Positions 9,509 through 18,778 of a DNA stretch of 64,000 nucleotides are shown here, piece by piece; the stretch's first letter is position 1; every line of letters begins with the position of its first letter. The stretch covers positions 77,902-141,901 of the forward strand of contig NZ_OUNR01000021.1 of assembly GCF_900403705.1 (NCBI RefSeq), read 5' to 3'. This DNA is from Nitrospira lenta. Its GTDB lineage: Bacteria > Nitrospirota > Nitrospiria > Nitrospirales > Nitrospiraceae. The notes under the pieces are model-generated. The model ran no database searches and had not been told where the DNA came from. It worked only from the letters and a program-made list of their open reading frames with translations. The translations under genes and the position numbers were made by a program.

Positions 9509-9583
9509 TTGGGAAAGCCCGGAGGCGCTCCGAAAGCCCAGTTCACCGAGACCAAAGGCTATCAGTGGTATTCGCAGAAATAA
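9509..9583 (+). pseudogene. relic of the 3' end of a methyltransferase gene
   Basis: The frame reads LGKPGGAPKAQFTETKGY then QWYSQK and a TAA stop. It closely matches the last 24 codons of the methyltransferase gene at 5722-7212 (KPGGAPKAQFTENNGY, RWYSQK, stop). No matching upstream coding sequence is present here, so it is a stub of a second copy left by duplication and deletion, on the same strand as the intact gene and 2.37 kb away. Confidence 0.75.
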
Positions 9584-9610
9584 TAAGCAACTAGGACTAA
9601 TGCACCTGGG

Positions 9611-10489
9611 CTAGTTATTCGGGTAAAGAAACTCAGAAGTAATTCCTTTCCCCAACAAATACTCTTTTGCCTCAGATTCAGTGCCGGAAGGGAGTACTAG
9701 CTTGAGAACAATCGTTTCGCCCGCCAACTCTTTCTCCTGCTCTCGCCAAATGGTTTCAAGATCAACTCTGAGCTCCATCTGCGCAAAGTAAATGGCCTGC
9801 TGGTTTTTTGCTCTTTGGTTTAGAATTTGGTTGGCTGGATGAAACATTAGCGGAATGCCAAGAGCCTTCCCTGCATTCCCGTCCTCATTCATCTTCTCAA
9901 TAATTTCGCCAACCGGAATAATCTGCAACGTTTTTCCCGTTGCTGTTGCGTCACAGATATAGACCGCCCCGTCTCCTATCCGGTTATCATTTGCAAAATA
10001 TAGCGCTATGTCGGACGACTTCGTCCAATCAAGCATGTTCGTTCCTCTTAAAAGGAAAGGACCGTCCTGCATTTCATCAGGATGTTGCTGAATTCTCTTC
10101 ATAAGCTCAAACCAGGGATCAATGCCACGCGCAGTCTCAAGGTCAGTAAGCTCTTTTGAAGGGTGACCCAAAGTGCCAAACTTCAGCAGAAAGAGATTCA
10201 GAAGGGCCCGATGCAAATCCATAGAATCAGAAAGACGTCTCGAAAACTTTGAATGCTCTTCGAGACCGAACAACTTTGACTTAATAGATCTTACGAATGT
10301 CGAATCCACCAACCACTCTCTTTTTCGATGGCCTCGAAAAACCAACAAGTTATCTTCACGATTAAACAATCGTTCAAGGCGCTGCAACTCGTGAAGAAAG
10401 TCCCCAAACGATCTAGGAACCCACTCCTTCGCGCTTTCATTAACAACTGTAGTTGAAAGAGCTGGAACTACGTTTTTCATAAAACTCAC
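9611..10489 (-). CDS. FRG-domain protein
   Basis: The FRG domain is named for its Phe-Arg-Gly signature, here LLVFRGHRKREWLVDSTFVR near residues 48-68, followed by the typical FLLRGTNMLDWTKSSDIALY region (about 158-178), where the LDWT and the following Ala/Leu match the family. The domain's biochemical activity is unknown, and it is found in many phage, mobile and defence contexts. Base composition is clearly AT-richer than the flanking genes and codon use differs, which suggests recent acquisition. The gene starts 14 bases after the ppx stop on the same strand and ends next to a gene relic, at a likely insertion point. Confidence 0.8.
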   Translation of the reverse strand: MSFMKNVVPALSTTVVNESAKEWVPRSFGDFLHELQRLERLFNREDNLLVFRGHRKREWLVDSTFVRSIKSKLFGLEEHSKFSRRLSDSMDLHRALLNLFLLKFGTLGHPSKELTDLETARGIDPWFELMKRIQQHPDEMQDGPFLLRGTNMLDWTKSSDIALYFANDNRIGDGAVYICDATATGKTLQIIPVGEIIEKMNEDGNAGKALGIPLMFHPANQILNQRAKNQQAIYFAQMELRVDLETIWREQEKELAGETIVLKLVLPSGTESEAKEYLLGKGITSEFLYPNN

Positions 10490-10503
10490 CTACCTGGATT
10501 GCG

Positions 10504-11454
10504 TCATCTCATTGCTGAGCCCAGATGCAAAAGTACTCCTTCTCGCAACCCCAAATCGCTCACCAGCACAGCCGACATCCCTAATGTCTCCATCACCGTT
10601 CGGATGATGATCGCGCCGGCGGCGATGACTTCTTCGCGATTCTTTTCCAAACCAGGGAGGCCGACACGGTCGGCTTTCTTGCGAGTGAGTAGCGTCTGTT
10701 CGAGTCCCTGCACCGTCGCGAGAGTCAGCCGATAGTTGTGGATGCGGGCCGGTTCGTAAACAGATAGTTTCTGAGCCATGGAGGCAAGCGCCGTAATCGT
10801 TCCGGCGGTCCCGACGAAGGTTGCGGCTTCATAGCCTGTCATCTCCGTAACGGCCGCCCTGGTTTCCCGCGCAATCCAATCCCGCGCCTGCCCAACTTCC
10901 TCGCTCGTCGGAGGATCGTGATGAAGCAGCCGTTCACACAAGCGCACGACGCCGATGTCGATGGAACGGACAACCGGCTGCTGGTCCGGCCGATCCAGAA
11001 TAAATTCCGTGCTGCCACCGCCGATATCCAACGCCAGCATGTCGCTCACGCCGTCTGGCAAGCCTGAACGAATCCCTAGAAGTGTGCGCCGCGCTTCTTC
11101 GTCGCCGGTGATGACTTCGACATCGAATCCGGCTTCGCGCTTCACCTTCTCCAAAAACTCGGCACGATTGGCGGCATCGCGGACGGCGCTCGTGGCAACG
11201 GCCGTACAGCCATCGACCCGATAGGTCTCAATGACCGCCTTCCACTCCTGCAAGCACTGGATCACCCGATCCATCGCCGCCTGGCTCAAGCGCTTGTGCT
11301 GATCGACGCCTTCACCGAGACGAAGAATGCGCCGCTCGGATCGGAGTTCTTTGAGAGGTGTTTGCGGAGAACAATCGGCGATGAGGAGCCGACAGGTGAG
11401 GGTGCCGATATCGATACCGGCGAGCCGGCGCGGGCGAACGGAGGAGGCGCTCAT
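10504..11454 (-). CDS. ppx: exopolyphosphatase / guanosine pentaphosphate phosphatase family
   Basis: Ppx/GppA-family hydrolase of the ASKHA fold that removes terminal phosphate from polyphosphate or pppGpp. The N-terminal phosphate-binding loop AGIDIGTLTCRLLIAD (about 13-28) and second loop MLALDIGGGSTEFIL (about 139-153) are present, as are TSAVRDAANRAEFL and FVGTAGTITALASM. At 316 aa it is the short form without the C-terminal HD domain. Ppx or GppA specificity cannot be told from sequence alone. The start overlaps the stop of the coiled-coil gene upstream (ATGA-type, 11451-11454). Confidence 0.88.
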   Translation of the reverse strand: MSASSVRPRRLAGIDIGTLTCRLLIADCSPQTPLKELRSERRILRLGEGVDQHKRLSQAAMDRVIQCLQEWKAVIETYRVDGCTAVATSAVRDAANRAEFLEKVKREAGFDVEVITGDEEARRTLLGIRSGLPDGVSDMLALDIGGGSTEFILDRPDQQPVVRSIDIGVVRLCERLLHHDPPTSEEVGQARDWIARETRAAVTEMTGYEAATFVGTAGTITALASMAQKLSVYEPARIHNYRLTLATVQGLEQTLLTRKKADRVGLPGLEKNREEVIAAGAIIIRTVMETLGMSAVLVSDLGLREGVLLHLGSAMR

Positions 11455-11774
11455 TGCTCGTCCCGGATCTCGTCCATCTCGGCGTCGAGTTTCTTCCGAG
11501 CGTCTTTCAACTGCTGAATCTCACGGACCACACGGCCGATTTCTTCGTCGTAGGTCACTCGTTCAGCTGTCTCGCCCCGCTCTTTCATTTCAACGGCCCG
11601 TTCACCAATGTCTTTATAGAGATCAGACAATTGCTGATCGATTTTCCTGACCTCCAACCGTATTCGGAGGAGCTCAGTCTCTTCCAGCGCACGGCCCGCG
11701 ACATGCGCCGTGCCCAATCGCAGTGTGGCGAGCCCTGACCGAAAATCGTCTTTCAACCGCTGCAATAATCCCAT
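11451..11774 (-). CDS. small coiled-coil protein, 107 aa
   Basis: Starts at ATG 11774 behind a strong AAGGAG site; the frame is open further upstream inside recG, but that part is shadow. The product MGLLQRLKDDFRSGLAT... is almost all helix with heptad-like spacing and ends in ARKKLDAEMDEIRDEQ, so it should form a coiled coil. No enzymatic motif. It lies between recG (8 bases upstream) and ppx (4-base overlap), so the three are co-transcribed. Confidence 0.75.
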   Translation of the reverse strand: MGLLQRLKDDFRSGLATLRLGTAHVAGRALEETELLRIRLEVRKIDQQLSDLYKDIGERAVEMKERGETAERVTYDEEIGRVVREIQQLKDARKKLDAEMDEIRDEQ

Positions 11775-11782
11775 GCCTCTCC

Positions 11783-14335
11783 TTAACTGATCGACCCCAA
11801 CTCCAGCTTCTGCTCCCACTTCCTCAACATCGCTTCTTTCAATCCCTGATGCCCCGGCGCGCTCAACTGAGGATCCTGCTTGAGCAATGAAAACGCTTCC
11901 ACTCTGGCCTGCTGCAGCAAATCGCCGTCCCGCACGATGTTGGCCACGCGAAACTCCGGCATGCCCCATTGGCGAAACCCGAAGAATTCTCCCGGCCCCC
12001 TGATGCGCAAATCTTCTTCCGCAATCACAAAACCGTCATTCGATTGCACCAGAGCATCCAGCCGCTCTCGCGCGTTCGACTGCGGCTCTTCCCCGCCGAG
12101 CGGATGCCGTCCCAATGTCGGACGATTCCGCCCCAGTCCGGCCGCCATCAGCAAACAGTACGACTGCTCCGCACCCCGCCCGACCCGGCCGCGCAGTTGA
12201 TGCAGTTGCGCCAGGCCAAAGCGCTCGGCATGTTCAATCATCATAATCGTCGAGTTCGGTACATCGACGCCGACTTCGATCACCGTCGTGGCGACGAGCA
12301 GATGGATCTTCCCGGCCTTGAAGTCGGCCATCACCGCTTCCTTCTCCGCCGATTTCATGCGGCCATGCAACAATCCAACTTTGAAGTCGGCAAACTCGCC
12401 GCTCTGCAACTGCTCGGCCCCTTGGATAGCCGCCTGCAAATCCGTCTTCTCTGACTCCTCAACCAACGGATAGACGACATAGGCCTGCCGCTTATTCCGC
12501 AACTCATCTTTGAGAATCTGATAGGCCCGTCGTCGCTGGGCATCGCCGAACAGGAACGTCCGCACCGGCCGGCGTCCGGGCGGCAGCATATTGATGACGG
12601 AGACATCCAGATCGCCATACACCGTCATCGCCAACGTGCGCGGGATCGGCGTCGCCGTGAGCACCAGCACATCCGGCTTGTACCCTTTGTCGATCAGATT
12701 TTTCCGTTGCATCACACCGAACTTGTGCTGTTCGTCGACCACAGCAAGTCCGAGGTTCTTGAAGGTCACGCCCTTCTGGATCAAGGCGTGGGTCCCGATC
12801 GCGACCTGCACTTCACCGGAAGCGAGCTGCGCCGCCTGCGTTTTCTTGACGGCCGCCTTATCGCTCCCGCGAAGCAGCGCAACGCTCAACCCCAGCGTCT
12901 CCAACGTGCTTTTCAGATTGCGATAGTGCTGCTCGGCTAGGATCTCTGTCGGCGCCATGAGCGCGGCCTGGTAACCGGAGCCGCAGGCCATAACGATGGC
13001 ATGCAGCCCGACCACCGTCTTCCCCGACCCGACATCGCCCTGCACCAGCCGGTTCATCGGCTTGGACGAAATCATGTCCCGATAAATCTCGCGAATGACT
13101 TGATCCTGCGCGGCCGTCAAGCGGAACGGGAGCAAGCGGCTCAACTTATCGACGATCGGCGCCCGCGGATTGAACTTGAGCCCCTTCGGCTGTTCCTGCA
13201 CGGACCGTTGCCTGGTAGCCAAGGCCATCTGCAATAGAAACAACTCTTCGAATGCGAGGCGGCGATGCGCCGGCGTCTTGCCTTGCTCTAACAAGCGGGC
13301 ATCCGCCTCCGCTTTGGGGAAGTGCGCATCTTGAATGGCCTCTTGAATCGGAACCAACCGTTGACGGGCTCGCAGGGTTACTGGCAAATTGTCGCGCAAT
13401 TCCCGCGCATACTCATCCAGCAATCCCTTCACCAGCACGCGCGATTGCCGGGATGTCCAGCCCTTCGTCTCATGGTAGATCGGCACGATACGCCCCACAT
13501 GCAGCGCCGACTCCGCGGCCTCGCCCACCACTTCATACTGTGCCACGTCCATGCGCGGGACCATCCACCCCTGCTTCCCCGCAATGACGCGACCGCTCAT
13601 CATGACGACTTTACCGACCGCCAGGACATCCTCAAGATAGGCCTGATTGAAGAACACCACCTGCATCTTCCCCGTCTCGTCCTCAACGCCTACCTCCAGC
13701 ACGGAAAGCCGGCGATTCCTCGTGCGCTTCGCGTCGCATTTCGCGATGGTGCCGCAGATGGCCGTGACCATACCCGGCACGAGATTGCCGATGGGAGTCA
13801 TCACGGATCGATCTTCGTAGCGCCAGGGAATCGTCCACAAGGCATCCTCTATGGTCGCCACGCCAAGCCGTTGCAACAGGGCCATGCGTTTCGGCCCGAC
13901 CCCTTTCACAAACTGGACAGGAAGATTCCAGACGTCACCGCGCGTCGATCCCGTGGCTGAGGCCGCATCGCCGATCTGCTCCTCGTCAGGAGGCACAGAC
14001 TCCGGCGTTGTGTCACGCAACCGTCCGAGAATCACGCAGGCGGCTTGCAGCCGCCGCTGCTGTTCGCCGATCGGGAGGGCTTGTTGGAAATCGATGAAGA
14101 GTTCACGGAGCGAACGCAGACGCGACTCAATCGCCGGAGGAATCCATTCCTGAGCGAGCGCGGACTGGACCTGGGTCGACACGAAGCTGCTGAGATTTTT
14201 CACGGCCCCGGCGTGGGCGCAATCGTCCTTCGTCGCAAACTCAATCGGCCGCGCAAGGCGATCGAGCCACTCGTGAAACGTCGCAGGCAAGCTGGACTCG
14301 GCGGGAGGCTCCATAACTGGGCGGGATCGTAACAT
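11783..14335 (-). CDS. recG: ATP-dependent DNA helicase RecG
   Basis: RecG remodels stalled forks and branched DNA. Visible helicase motifs: Walker A in QGDVGSGKTVVGL, motif II VVDEQHKFGVMQR, motif III LTATPIPRTLAMTVYG and motif VI QLRGRVGRG. The wedge OB domain precedes them (LPVQFVKGVGPKRMALLQRL through SGRVIAGKQGWMVPRMDVA). It is longer than E. coli RecG (693 aa) because of about 150 extra N-terminal residues, a form common outside Proteobacteria. Start is uncertain among GTG 14350, ATG 14335 and ATG 14314; none has a clear ribosome site. Confidence 0.93.
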   Translation of the reverse strand: MLRSRPVMEPPAESSLPATFHEWLDRLARPIEFATKDDCAHAGAVKNLSSFVSTQVQSALAQEWIPPAIESRLRSLRELFIDFQQALPIGEQQRRLQAACVILGRLRDTTPESVPPDEEQIGDAASATGSTRGDVWNLPVQFVKGVGPKRMALLQRLGVATIEDALWTIPWRYEDRSVMTPIGNLVPGMVTAICGTIAKCDAKRTRNRRLSVLEVGVEDETGKMQVVFFNQAYLEDVLAVGKVVMMSGRVIAGKQGWMVPRMDVAQYEVVGEAAESALHVGRIVPIYHETKGWTSRQSRVLVKGLLDEYARELRDNLPVTLRARQRLVPIQEAIQDAHFPKAEADARLLEQGKTPAHRRLAFEELFLLQMALATRQRSVQEQPKGLKFNPRAPIVDKLSRLLPFRLTAAQDQVIREIYRDMISSKPMNRLVQGDVGSGKTVVGLHAIVMACGSGYQAALMAPTEILAEQHYRNLKSTLETLGLSVALLRGSDKAAVKKTQAAQLASGEVQVAIGTHALIQKGVTFKNLGLAVVDEQHKFGVMQRKNLIDKGYKPDVLVLTATPIPRTLAMTVYGDLDVSVINMLPPGRRPVRTFLFGDAQRRRAYQILKDELRNKRQAYVVYPLVEESEKTDLQAAIQGAEQLQSGEFADFKVGLLHGRMKSAEKEAVMADFKAGKIHLLVATTVIEVGVDVPNSTIMMIEHAERFGLAQLHQLRGRVGRGAEQSYCLLMAAGLGRNRPTLGRHPLGGEEPQSNARERLDALVQSNDGFVIAEEDLRIRGPGEFFGFRQWGMPEFRVANIVRDGDLLQQARVEAFSLLKQDPQLSAPGHQGLKEAMLRKWEQKLELGSIS

Positions 14336-14472
14336 ACCGCCGCAAGTCACTCAATGAAGTCCTCCGGCCCTCGCGCGCACCGCGATAACCTTGCTCCGAC
14401 CGGTCGTCCACATTGTGCCGATTGCTTGGCCCGCTCCCCCTCGGATGTTACACTGAGCCAACCTAACCAGCT

Positions 14473-15903
14473 ATGTATCGCCGCAACATCCAACACGTTC
14501 TCATTCCCCTGGCCGTAGGGTTGATCCTCTTCCTGGCCTATCAGCTCTATTTCAAAGCGCTGTGGGTCACCGTACCGGTTCCGCCCGCCCCCGCCGAAGC
14601 TACCGGCAAGCCGACAGCCTCTCATACGGCTGGATTGCTGGCTGAGCCGCCGCCGACCGACGAAGAGATCAAACAAGTTCGCGGGATTGATTCCACCATC
14701 GTGCCTGCCACCGATTCCCGTCAGCTGTTGGAAACCATTCGCGACGACATTGAAAAGAAGCAGCTCCCCGCCGCTGAACAACGACTGAAGAATTTGGCCC
14801 CTTCAATCCTTGCCGATGCCAAGGCCAAACCCTATGTCGCGATTCTCTGGAACAATCTGGGGTTGGAACAGGAACGCATCGACGGGACCAAGGTGTCCGT
14901 TAAAGCGTTCAAACAAGCCGCCGCACTCGACGACACCAATCCAATCATCCAACTGAACCTCGCCCACGCCTATTGGGAACTGCGTGACCCGGCCCTCAAT
15001 CAGGACTTCCTGGCCGGTTTGATCACGCTCGCTCCGAACGAACCCTTTCCCCATCTTGCAATGGCCGATCTGCTCTACGAACAAGACCGGCTGCCTGAAG
15101 CCACCACGCACCTGACTCAGGCGACGGAACGGGCCGGCAAAGATCCGCGCGTCCAATCCTACCTCGCGACGGTGACGGAGAAAGTACGCCATACCGGCGC
15201 GGTAGAATCCCGCATGAACGCCAGAAGCAGCAGCCACTTCCTGGTGAAATACGACGGAGCAGAAGACCAACACACCTGGGCAACGGTGCTGGAAATCTTA
15301 GAGGAGGCCTATCGAGAAATCGGTCAACGGCTCGGCCATTTTCCCGCCAAGCCGATCGTAGTGGTCCTGCATACCAAAGACACCTTTCAGACCGCTACCG
15401 GCAGCCCAGCCTGGGCCGACGGCCTCTACGATCCGACGCTCGGCCGCATTCAAATCCCGACACAAGGCGCCACGACCGATACGAAGTGGCTCACCCATGT
15501 CCTGCGCCATGAGTATGTGCATGCCCTCTTACACGATCGGCTGGAAGGTCAGATCGGCTCGCTACCGGTATGGCTCAATGAGGGCCTGGCGATGCAACTG
15601 GCCGGCGATCCCTGGCCGGATCTCGACCAGGCCATGCCGAATGGTGGGTCAGTCCTGCACTTGCGCTATTTGGAAGGTGGATGGGGGCAGATGCCGCACG
15701 ACGTAGCAACGCTGGCCTACCTCGAAGCCAATTCCGCCACGCACTACCTGATCGACCGATTCGGGATGAGCCGCGTGGTCGATCTCCTCGATGCGTTTAA
15801 GGGAAAAGCCACCGTCGCAACGGCACTCCAGGATAAAATCTTTTTGACCTACGATCAGTTTCACCAACAGTGGCTGGATACGTTTCTGCAAAAACGCGGA
15901 TAG
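14473..15903 (+). CDS. membrane-anchored TPR protein with gluzincin-type metallopeptidase domain
   Basis: An N-terminal anchor (HVLIPLAVGLILFLAYQLYF, residues 8-27) is followed by a Pro-rich linker and TPR-like helices (about 85-245). The C-terminal half has the zinc peptidase motif HEYVHALLHD (HExxH, near residue 348) and the downstream NEGLA glutamate motif typical of the peptidase MA / gluzincin group. The catalytic domain should be outside the cytoplasm. Substrate unknown. It is divergent from recG, 138 bases away, and convergent with the next gene. Confidence 0.78.
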   Translation: MYRRNIQHVLIPLAVGLILFLAYQLYFKALWVTVPVPPAPAEATGKPTASHTAGLLAEPPPTDEEIKQVRGIDSTIVPATDSRQLLETIRDDIEKKQLPAAEQRLKNLAPSILADAKAKPYVAILWNNLGLEQERIDGTKVSVKAFKQAAALDDTNPIIQLNLAHAYWELRDPALNQDFLAGLITLAPNEPFPHLAMADLLYEQDRLPEATTHLTQATERAGKDPRVQSYLATVTEKVRHTGAVESRMNARSSSHFLVKYDGAEDQHTWATVLEILEEAYREIGQRLGHFPAKPIVVVLHTKDTFQTATGSPAWADGLYDPTLGRIQIPTQGATTDTKWLTHVLRHEYVHALLHDRLEGQIGSLPVWLNEGLAMQLAGDPWPDLDQAMPNGGSVLHLRYLEGGWGQMPHDVATLAYLEANSATHYLIDRFGMSRVVDLLDAFKGKATVATALQDKIFLTYDQFHQQWLDTFLQKRG

Positions 15904-15915
15904 TCCCGCGAGTCC

Positions 15916-16803
15916 TTAGATCAGTTCTTCCTGAATCTGCCGCCCCATTTGCCCGGACCAAGTCGGCAACTGCAGCGCCTTCTCCTCCACGGCTTCCGAT
16001 TCAGCGACTTCCTCGGCGTCAGTCTGAGCGAACTGATCTTCCCAGAGAATATGCCGCCCCTCGTCCTCGGACATCCGAATCCTGAAATCAAAGGAGCGGC
16101 TGGCTCCTGCGTTGTCACGATCCTCGCTCACCCGCCGATCGGCGATACGATTCATCCTGGCGCGGGTGTTGCCATCCGTTGAAAATTCATCTTGCCACAC
16201 CAGCCCGCCGGTTTCAGGATCGAGCGCGCGAAGCAAGAAAGACGGTTGGGGAGACAAAACCGCCGTCTCGCGGACTCTGGTCACCGTCGCCCGCCGCGGC
16301 ACCAGGGTCGAGACCAGCTGCCCCAAATCCTCCGCATCGCGGGGCGTCAGATTCAAATTCCCTTCCCATTGAAACTTTCCAGTCGTCGCATCATAGACAC
16401 GCAATACGAAATTGGAGAGGTCTGTGGCGCCTGGGCCGACCCCGCCCGCAAAAATCCGAGCCTGTGACTGCGACCCTTTCGCCGCACTCTCTTCCTTCAC
16501 ATTCAATTCATAGGTGTCATCCGACAACACCTCGCCGCTCTGCGGATCATAGATCTTCACGGTGATCGTCGAGACATCCCCGACCTGATAGCCGAACCCG
16601 GCCGCCACAATCCCCGCTTTGACGGGAGCCGCCTCGGCCCACGCCAACGACGGACCGAGCATGATGCCCACGAGGCCCCAGGCCAGACTTTTTACGGAAT
16701 GCCGAAAATGGCGGGACGAGTGGAGCTTCTTCACTTGAAGCTTGGGAGACATGGCTCCGGTCATTGACTGCAGAAGACGGCTGATCCAAGAAATGATTGG
16801 CAT
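15916..16803 (-). CDS. secreted hypothetical protein, 295 aa
   Basis: An ATG at 16803 with GGAGGGG upstream gives a long N-terminal region ending in a signal-like segment (LAWGLVGIMLGPSLAWAEA, about 41-59). The mature part is beta-rich and contains two similar passages on formats such as VKIYDPQSGEVLSDDTYEL and VLRVYDATTGKFQWEGNL, then ALDPETGGLVWQDEF. Each is an x-DP/DA-x-TG/SG-x-x-x-W type repeat, suggesting duplicated beta units. The C-terminus is acidic. No known family was recognised. Confidence 0.6.
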   Translation of the reverse strand: MPIISWISRLLQSMTGAMSPKLQVKKLHSSRHFRHSVKSLAWGLVGIMLGPSLAWAEAAPVKAGIVAAGFGYQVGDVSTITVKIYDPQSGEVLSDDTYELNVKEESAAKGSQSQARIFAGGVGPGATDLSNFVLRVYDATTGKFQWEGNLNLTPRDAEDLGQLVSTLVPRRATVTRVRETAVLSPQPSFLLRALDPETGGLVWQDEFSTDGNTRARMNRIADRRVSEDRDNAGASRSFDFRIRMSEDEGRHILWEDQFAQTDAEEVAESEAVEEKALQLPTWSGQMGRQIQEELI

Positions 16804-16876
16804 GGCCCCTCCGTGATGTTGGGGTCATTCTGCCTGCGTTGTAGTAGCCGCGTATATTCCCCACTGTGGGAGGATT

Positions 16877-16892
16877 CCCCTCGAAAGAGGGG
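16877..16892. other. short GC hairpin in an intergenic region
   Basis: CCCCTC-GAAA-GAGGGG forms a six-pair stem with a tetraloop between the stop of the DCC-family gene and the secreted hypothetical gene. No T-run follows on the minus strand, so calling it a terminator would go beyond what is seen. Confidence 0.35.
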
Positions 16893-16929
16893 GGCAGGAT
16901 GAGACAATGGGGCTAAGAATAGACCGCCA

Positions 16930-17340
16930 TCACGTGTGAGGAGTGACTGCGCCAAACAAGCGATACCGATGCCTGGCGATCCAACGGTAGACCCCTTCAG
17001 CCAATCTTCGCGCGATGGACCATTGCAACATCCACTGGACGAACTTCCCTCCAGGAAGGCCGTGCATCAACGGGAGAAACGCGTCAATTCCTTGCGACAC
17101 GCCGCCTGCCGGACTGATGAGATACGCCATGGATGGAGGACCGGGTCGATACTGCTCCCCTAGTGCGCGCATCGCTTGCTGACTTTCGTAGGGAATCATC
17201 CGAAGGCCGGATTCTGGCAAGCCCATTCCGGCCCGGTCGAGTTGCTCTTTCGCTGCAACACAGAGCCGGCAGTTTCCATCGTAAATGAGCAGACAGGGCT
17301 GTTGAGGATCAAACTGGCTGACTGGCAACGGCGCTCCCAT
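16930..17340 (-). CDS. DCC-family (DUF393) thiol-disulfide oxidoreductase-like protein
   Basis: The N-terminal CLLIYDGNCRLCVAAKEQL contains the family motif D-G-x-C-x-x-C (residues about 20-26), corresponding to the DCC name. The domain fills most of the 136-aa protein, with SGLRMIPYESQQAMRAL and the hydrophobic C-terminal part typical of the family. These are thioredoxin-like proteins of unclear physiological partner. It is divergent from a small membrane protein gene starting 81 bases away. Confidence 0.82.
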   Translation of the reverse strand: MGAPLPVSQFDPQQPCLLIYDGNCRLCVAAKEQLDRAGMGLPESGLRMIPYESQQAMRALGEQYRPGPPSMAYLISPAGGVSQGIDAFLPLMHGLPGGKFVQWMLQWSIARRLAEGVYRWIARHRYRLFGAVTPHT

Positions 17341-17421
17341 GATGCGAGCAGGCTACCACCCAGGGATTTCTCTCATCAAGACACCGTTGTTGCCGCTGCA
17401 AGAACAGGCTATAGTGCCCGC

Positions 17422-17841
17422 GTGACACACCCGTGGGGACTACTGATCAGTTTGATCGGCTTGACCGCCGTCGGAATGGCGACCTTGTTTCTTGTCGGCC
17501 AGCCGGACCAGGCAGAGCCAAGCCGCTTCCTCGTCGGCTTTCTCATCGGCCTGCCGGTGCTCCTGCTGGTCGCAGTGCGATTGGGGTATCGATGGGCAAT
17601 GATGGCGGCTGTGATCTACGGAACCGTGGGGCTGGCACTGGACTTATCGACAATGGTTCAGCTGATTACGAAAGACCAGCCGACCGTGGCCACGCTGACG
17701 GCCAACGGCTTCAGCGGGATTTTGAACTTCCTTGTGATTGCGTTCGGCGGGCGCGCATTCCTGACAATCTCCCAGGCGCCACCGCCTCCAGGATCCCGTC
17801 CTCCCAATCCTCCGTTCCCGGCTTCATCCGCAACACCCTAG
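17422..17841 (+). CDS. small integral membrane protein, 139 aa
   Basis: Begins at GTG 17422 (THPWGLLISLIGLTAVG). Four hydrophobic segments are visible: residues about 6-25, 35-55, 58-80 and 95-115. The cytoplasmic-looking tail is Pro-rich (QAPPPPGSRPPNPPFP). No family recognised. The last 131 bases overlap the 3' end of the convergent methyltransferase gene; the overlap includes the Pro-rich tail, which may be the product of read-through after loss of an earlier stop. Confidence 0.6.
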   Translation: MTHPWGLLISLIGLTAVGMATLFLVGQPDQAEPSRFLVGFLIGLPVLLLVAVRLGYRWAMMAAVIYGTVGLALDLSTMVQLITKDQPTVATLTANGFSGILNFLVIAFGGRAFLTISQAPPPPGSRPPNPPFPASSATP

Positions 17842-18778
17842 TCGTCGCAAATCCGGCCTCCTTCAGCCAGACACTCGTCTCCTTCGCCGAATACGTATTG
17901 CCCTCTTCCGTGAAGAGCAGCATCGAGACGGCAAAGAGACTCGCTTCGGCGGGATTCAGACCTTCGCGATCGTGCAGAAACGCATCTTGAATCAGCAGGC
18001 GTCCGCCGGGATTCAACGCCGCAAGTGCGCGCTGAAAAACGGCGCGATTCGTTTTGGGCGAATAGATGTGCAGCACATTGGAATACCAGATGACATCGTA
18101 GGTGCCTGGGATCGACTCCTGCGTAAAATCGACCGGCACATAGCTGAGCCGGGACTCGGCCTTATGCGTCGCGGCAATTTCCCTGGCCACTTCAAGAGCA
18201 GCCGGTCGGTCACCGACCGCCGCCCGCAACCGCGGATTTTTGGACAGAAACGCCATGGCATAGGTGCCGGGTCCGCCGCCCAGATCGAGCAACGTCGTTG
18301 CCCCGCGCAAATCCACTTGCGCGGCAATCTTCGGCGCGGTCTCCAACGTCCGGTAGTGCATCGCCCACGTGAATCCTTGGCGATAACCCGGCTCTTCCGG
18401 CACATCTTCATCCAGCGGGCGGCCTGATCGCACAGACTCGCCCAGGCGGATCCAATCCTGCCAATGGCTCGTCATAAGTTTCAGATAGTCTTTGCGATAG
18501 GCGGCATGTCGGGCATTCAATGCCGTCGCCGCCAACCGGCTGTTTCGATAGACCTCACCGGCTTTCATGAGCAGGCCGGACATGGCCAGGTTGCGACAGA
18601 GAATCGAGAGCCCCCGCTCGCTAACGGACAGGGCCTTGGCCAATTGGGGGATCGTCCAGCGGCGCGTGCCGATCTTCGTAAAAAGATCCAACTCCAGCGC
18701 CGTGAGGAGAATACGCGGCAATCGATAGGCCGACACCGCGTCACGAAACTCATCGAAGTTGGTGATGCGCAACTTCAC
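17711..18778 (-). CDS. O-methyltransferase family protein (dimerisation domain plus Rossmann domain)
   Basis: Starts at GTG 18778, giving a GTGA overlap with the stop of the gene upstream. Residues 1-90 form the winged-helix dimerisation domain typical of plant-type and antibiotic O-methyltransferases (ILLTALELDLFTKIG, LAKALSVSERGLSILCRNLA). The catalytic domain carries motif I TTLLDLGGGPGTYAMAFL, then YDVIWYSNVLHIYSP and ALNPGGRLLIQDAFL. The substrate is not deducible. The extreme C-terminus after about residue 340 overlaps the convergent membrane protein gene and is basic and low-complexity. Confidence 0.8.
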   Translation of the reverse strand: MKLRITNFDEFRDAVSAYRLPRILLTALELDLFTKIGTRRWTIPQLAKALSVSERGLSILCRNLAMSGLLMKAGEVYRNSRLAATALNARHAAYRKDYLKLMTSHWQDWIRLGESVRSGRPLDEDVPEEPGYRQGFTWAMHYRTLETAPKIAAQVDLRGATTLLDLGGGPGTYAMAFLSKNPRLRAAVGDRPAALEVAREIAATHKAESRLSYVPVDFTQESIPGTYDVIWYSNVLHIYSPKTNRAVFQRALAALNPGGRLLIQDAFLHDREGLNPAEASLFAVSMLLFTEEGNTYSAKETSVWLKEAGFATTRVLRMKPGTEDWEDGILEAVAPGRLSGMRARRTQSQGSSKSR

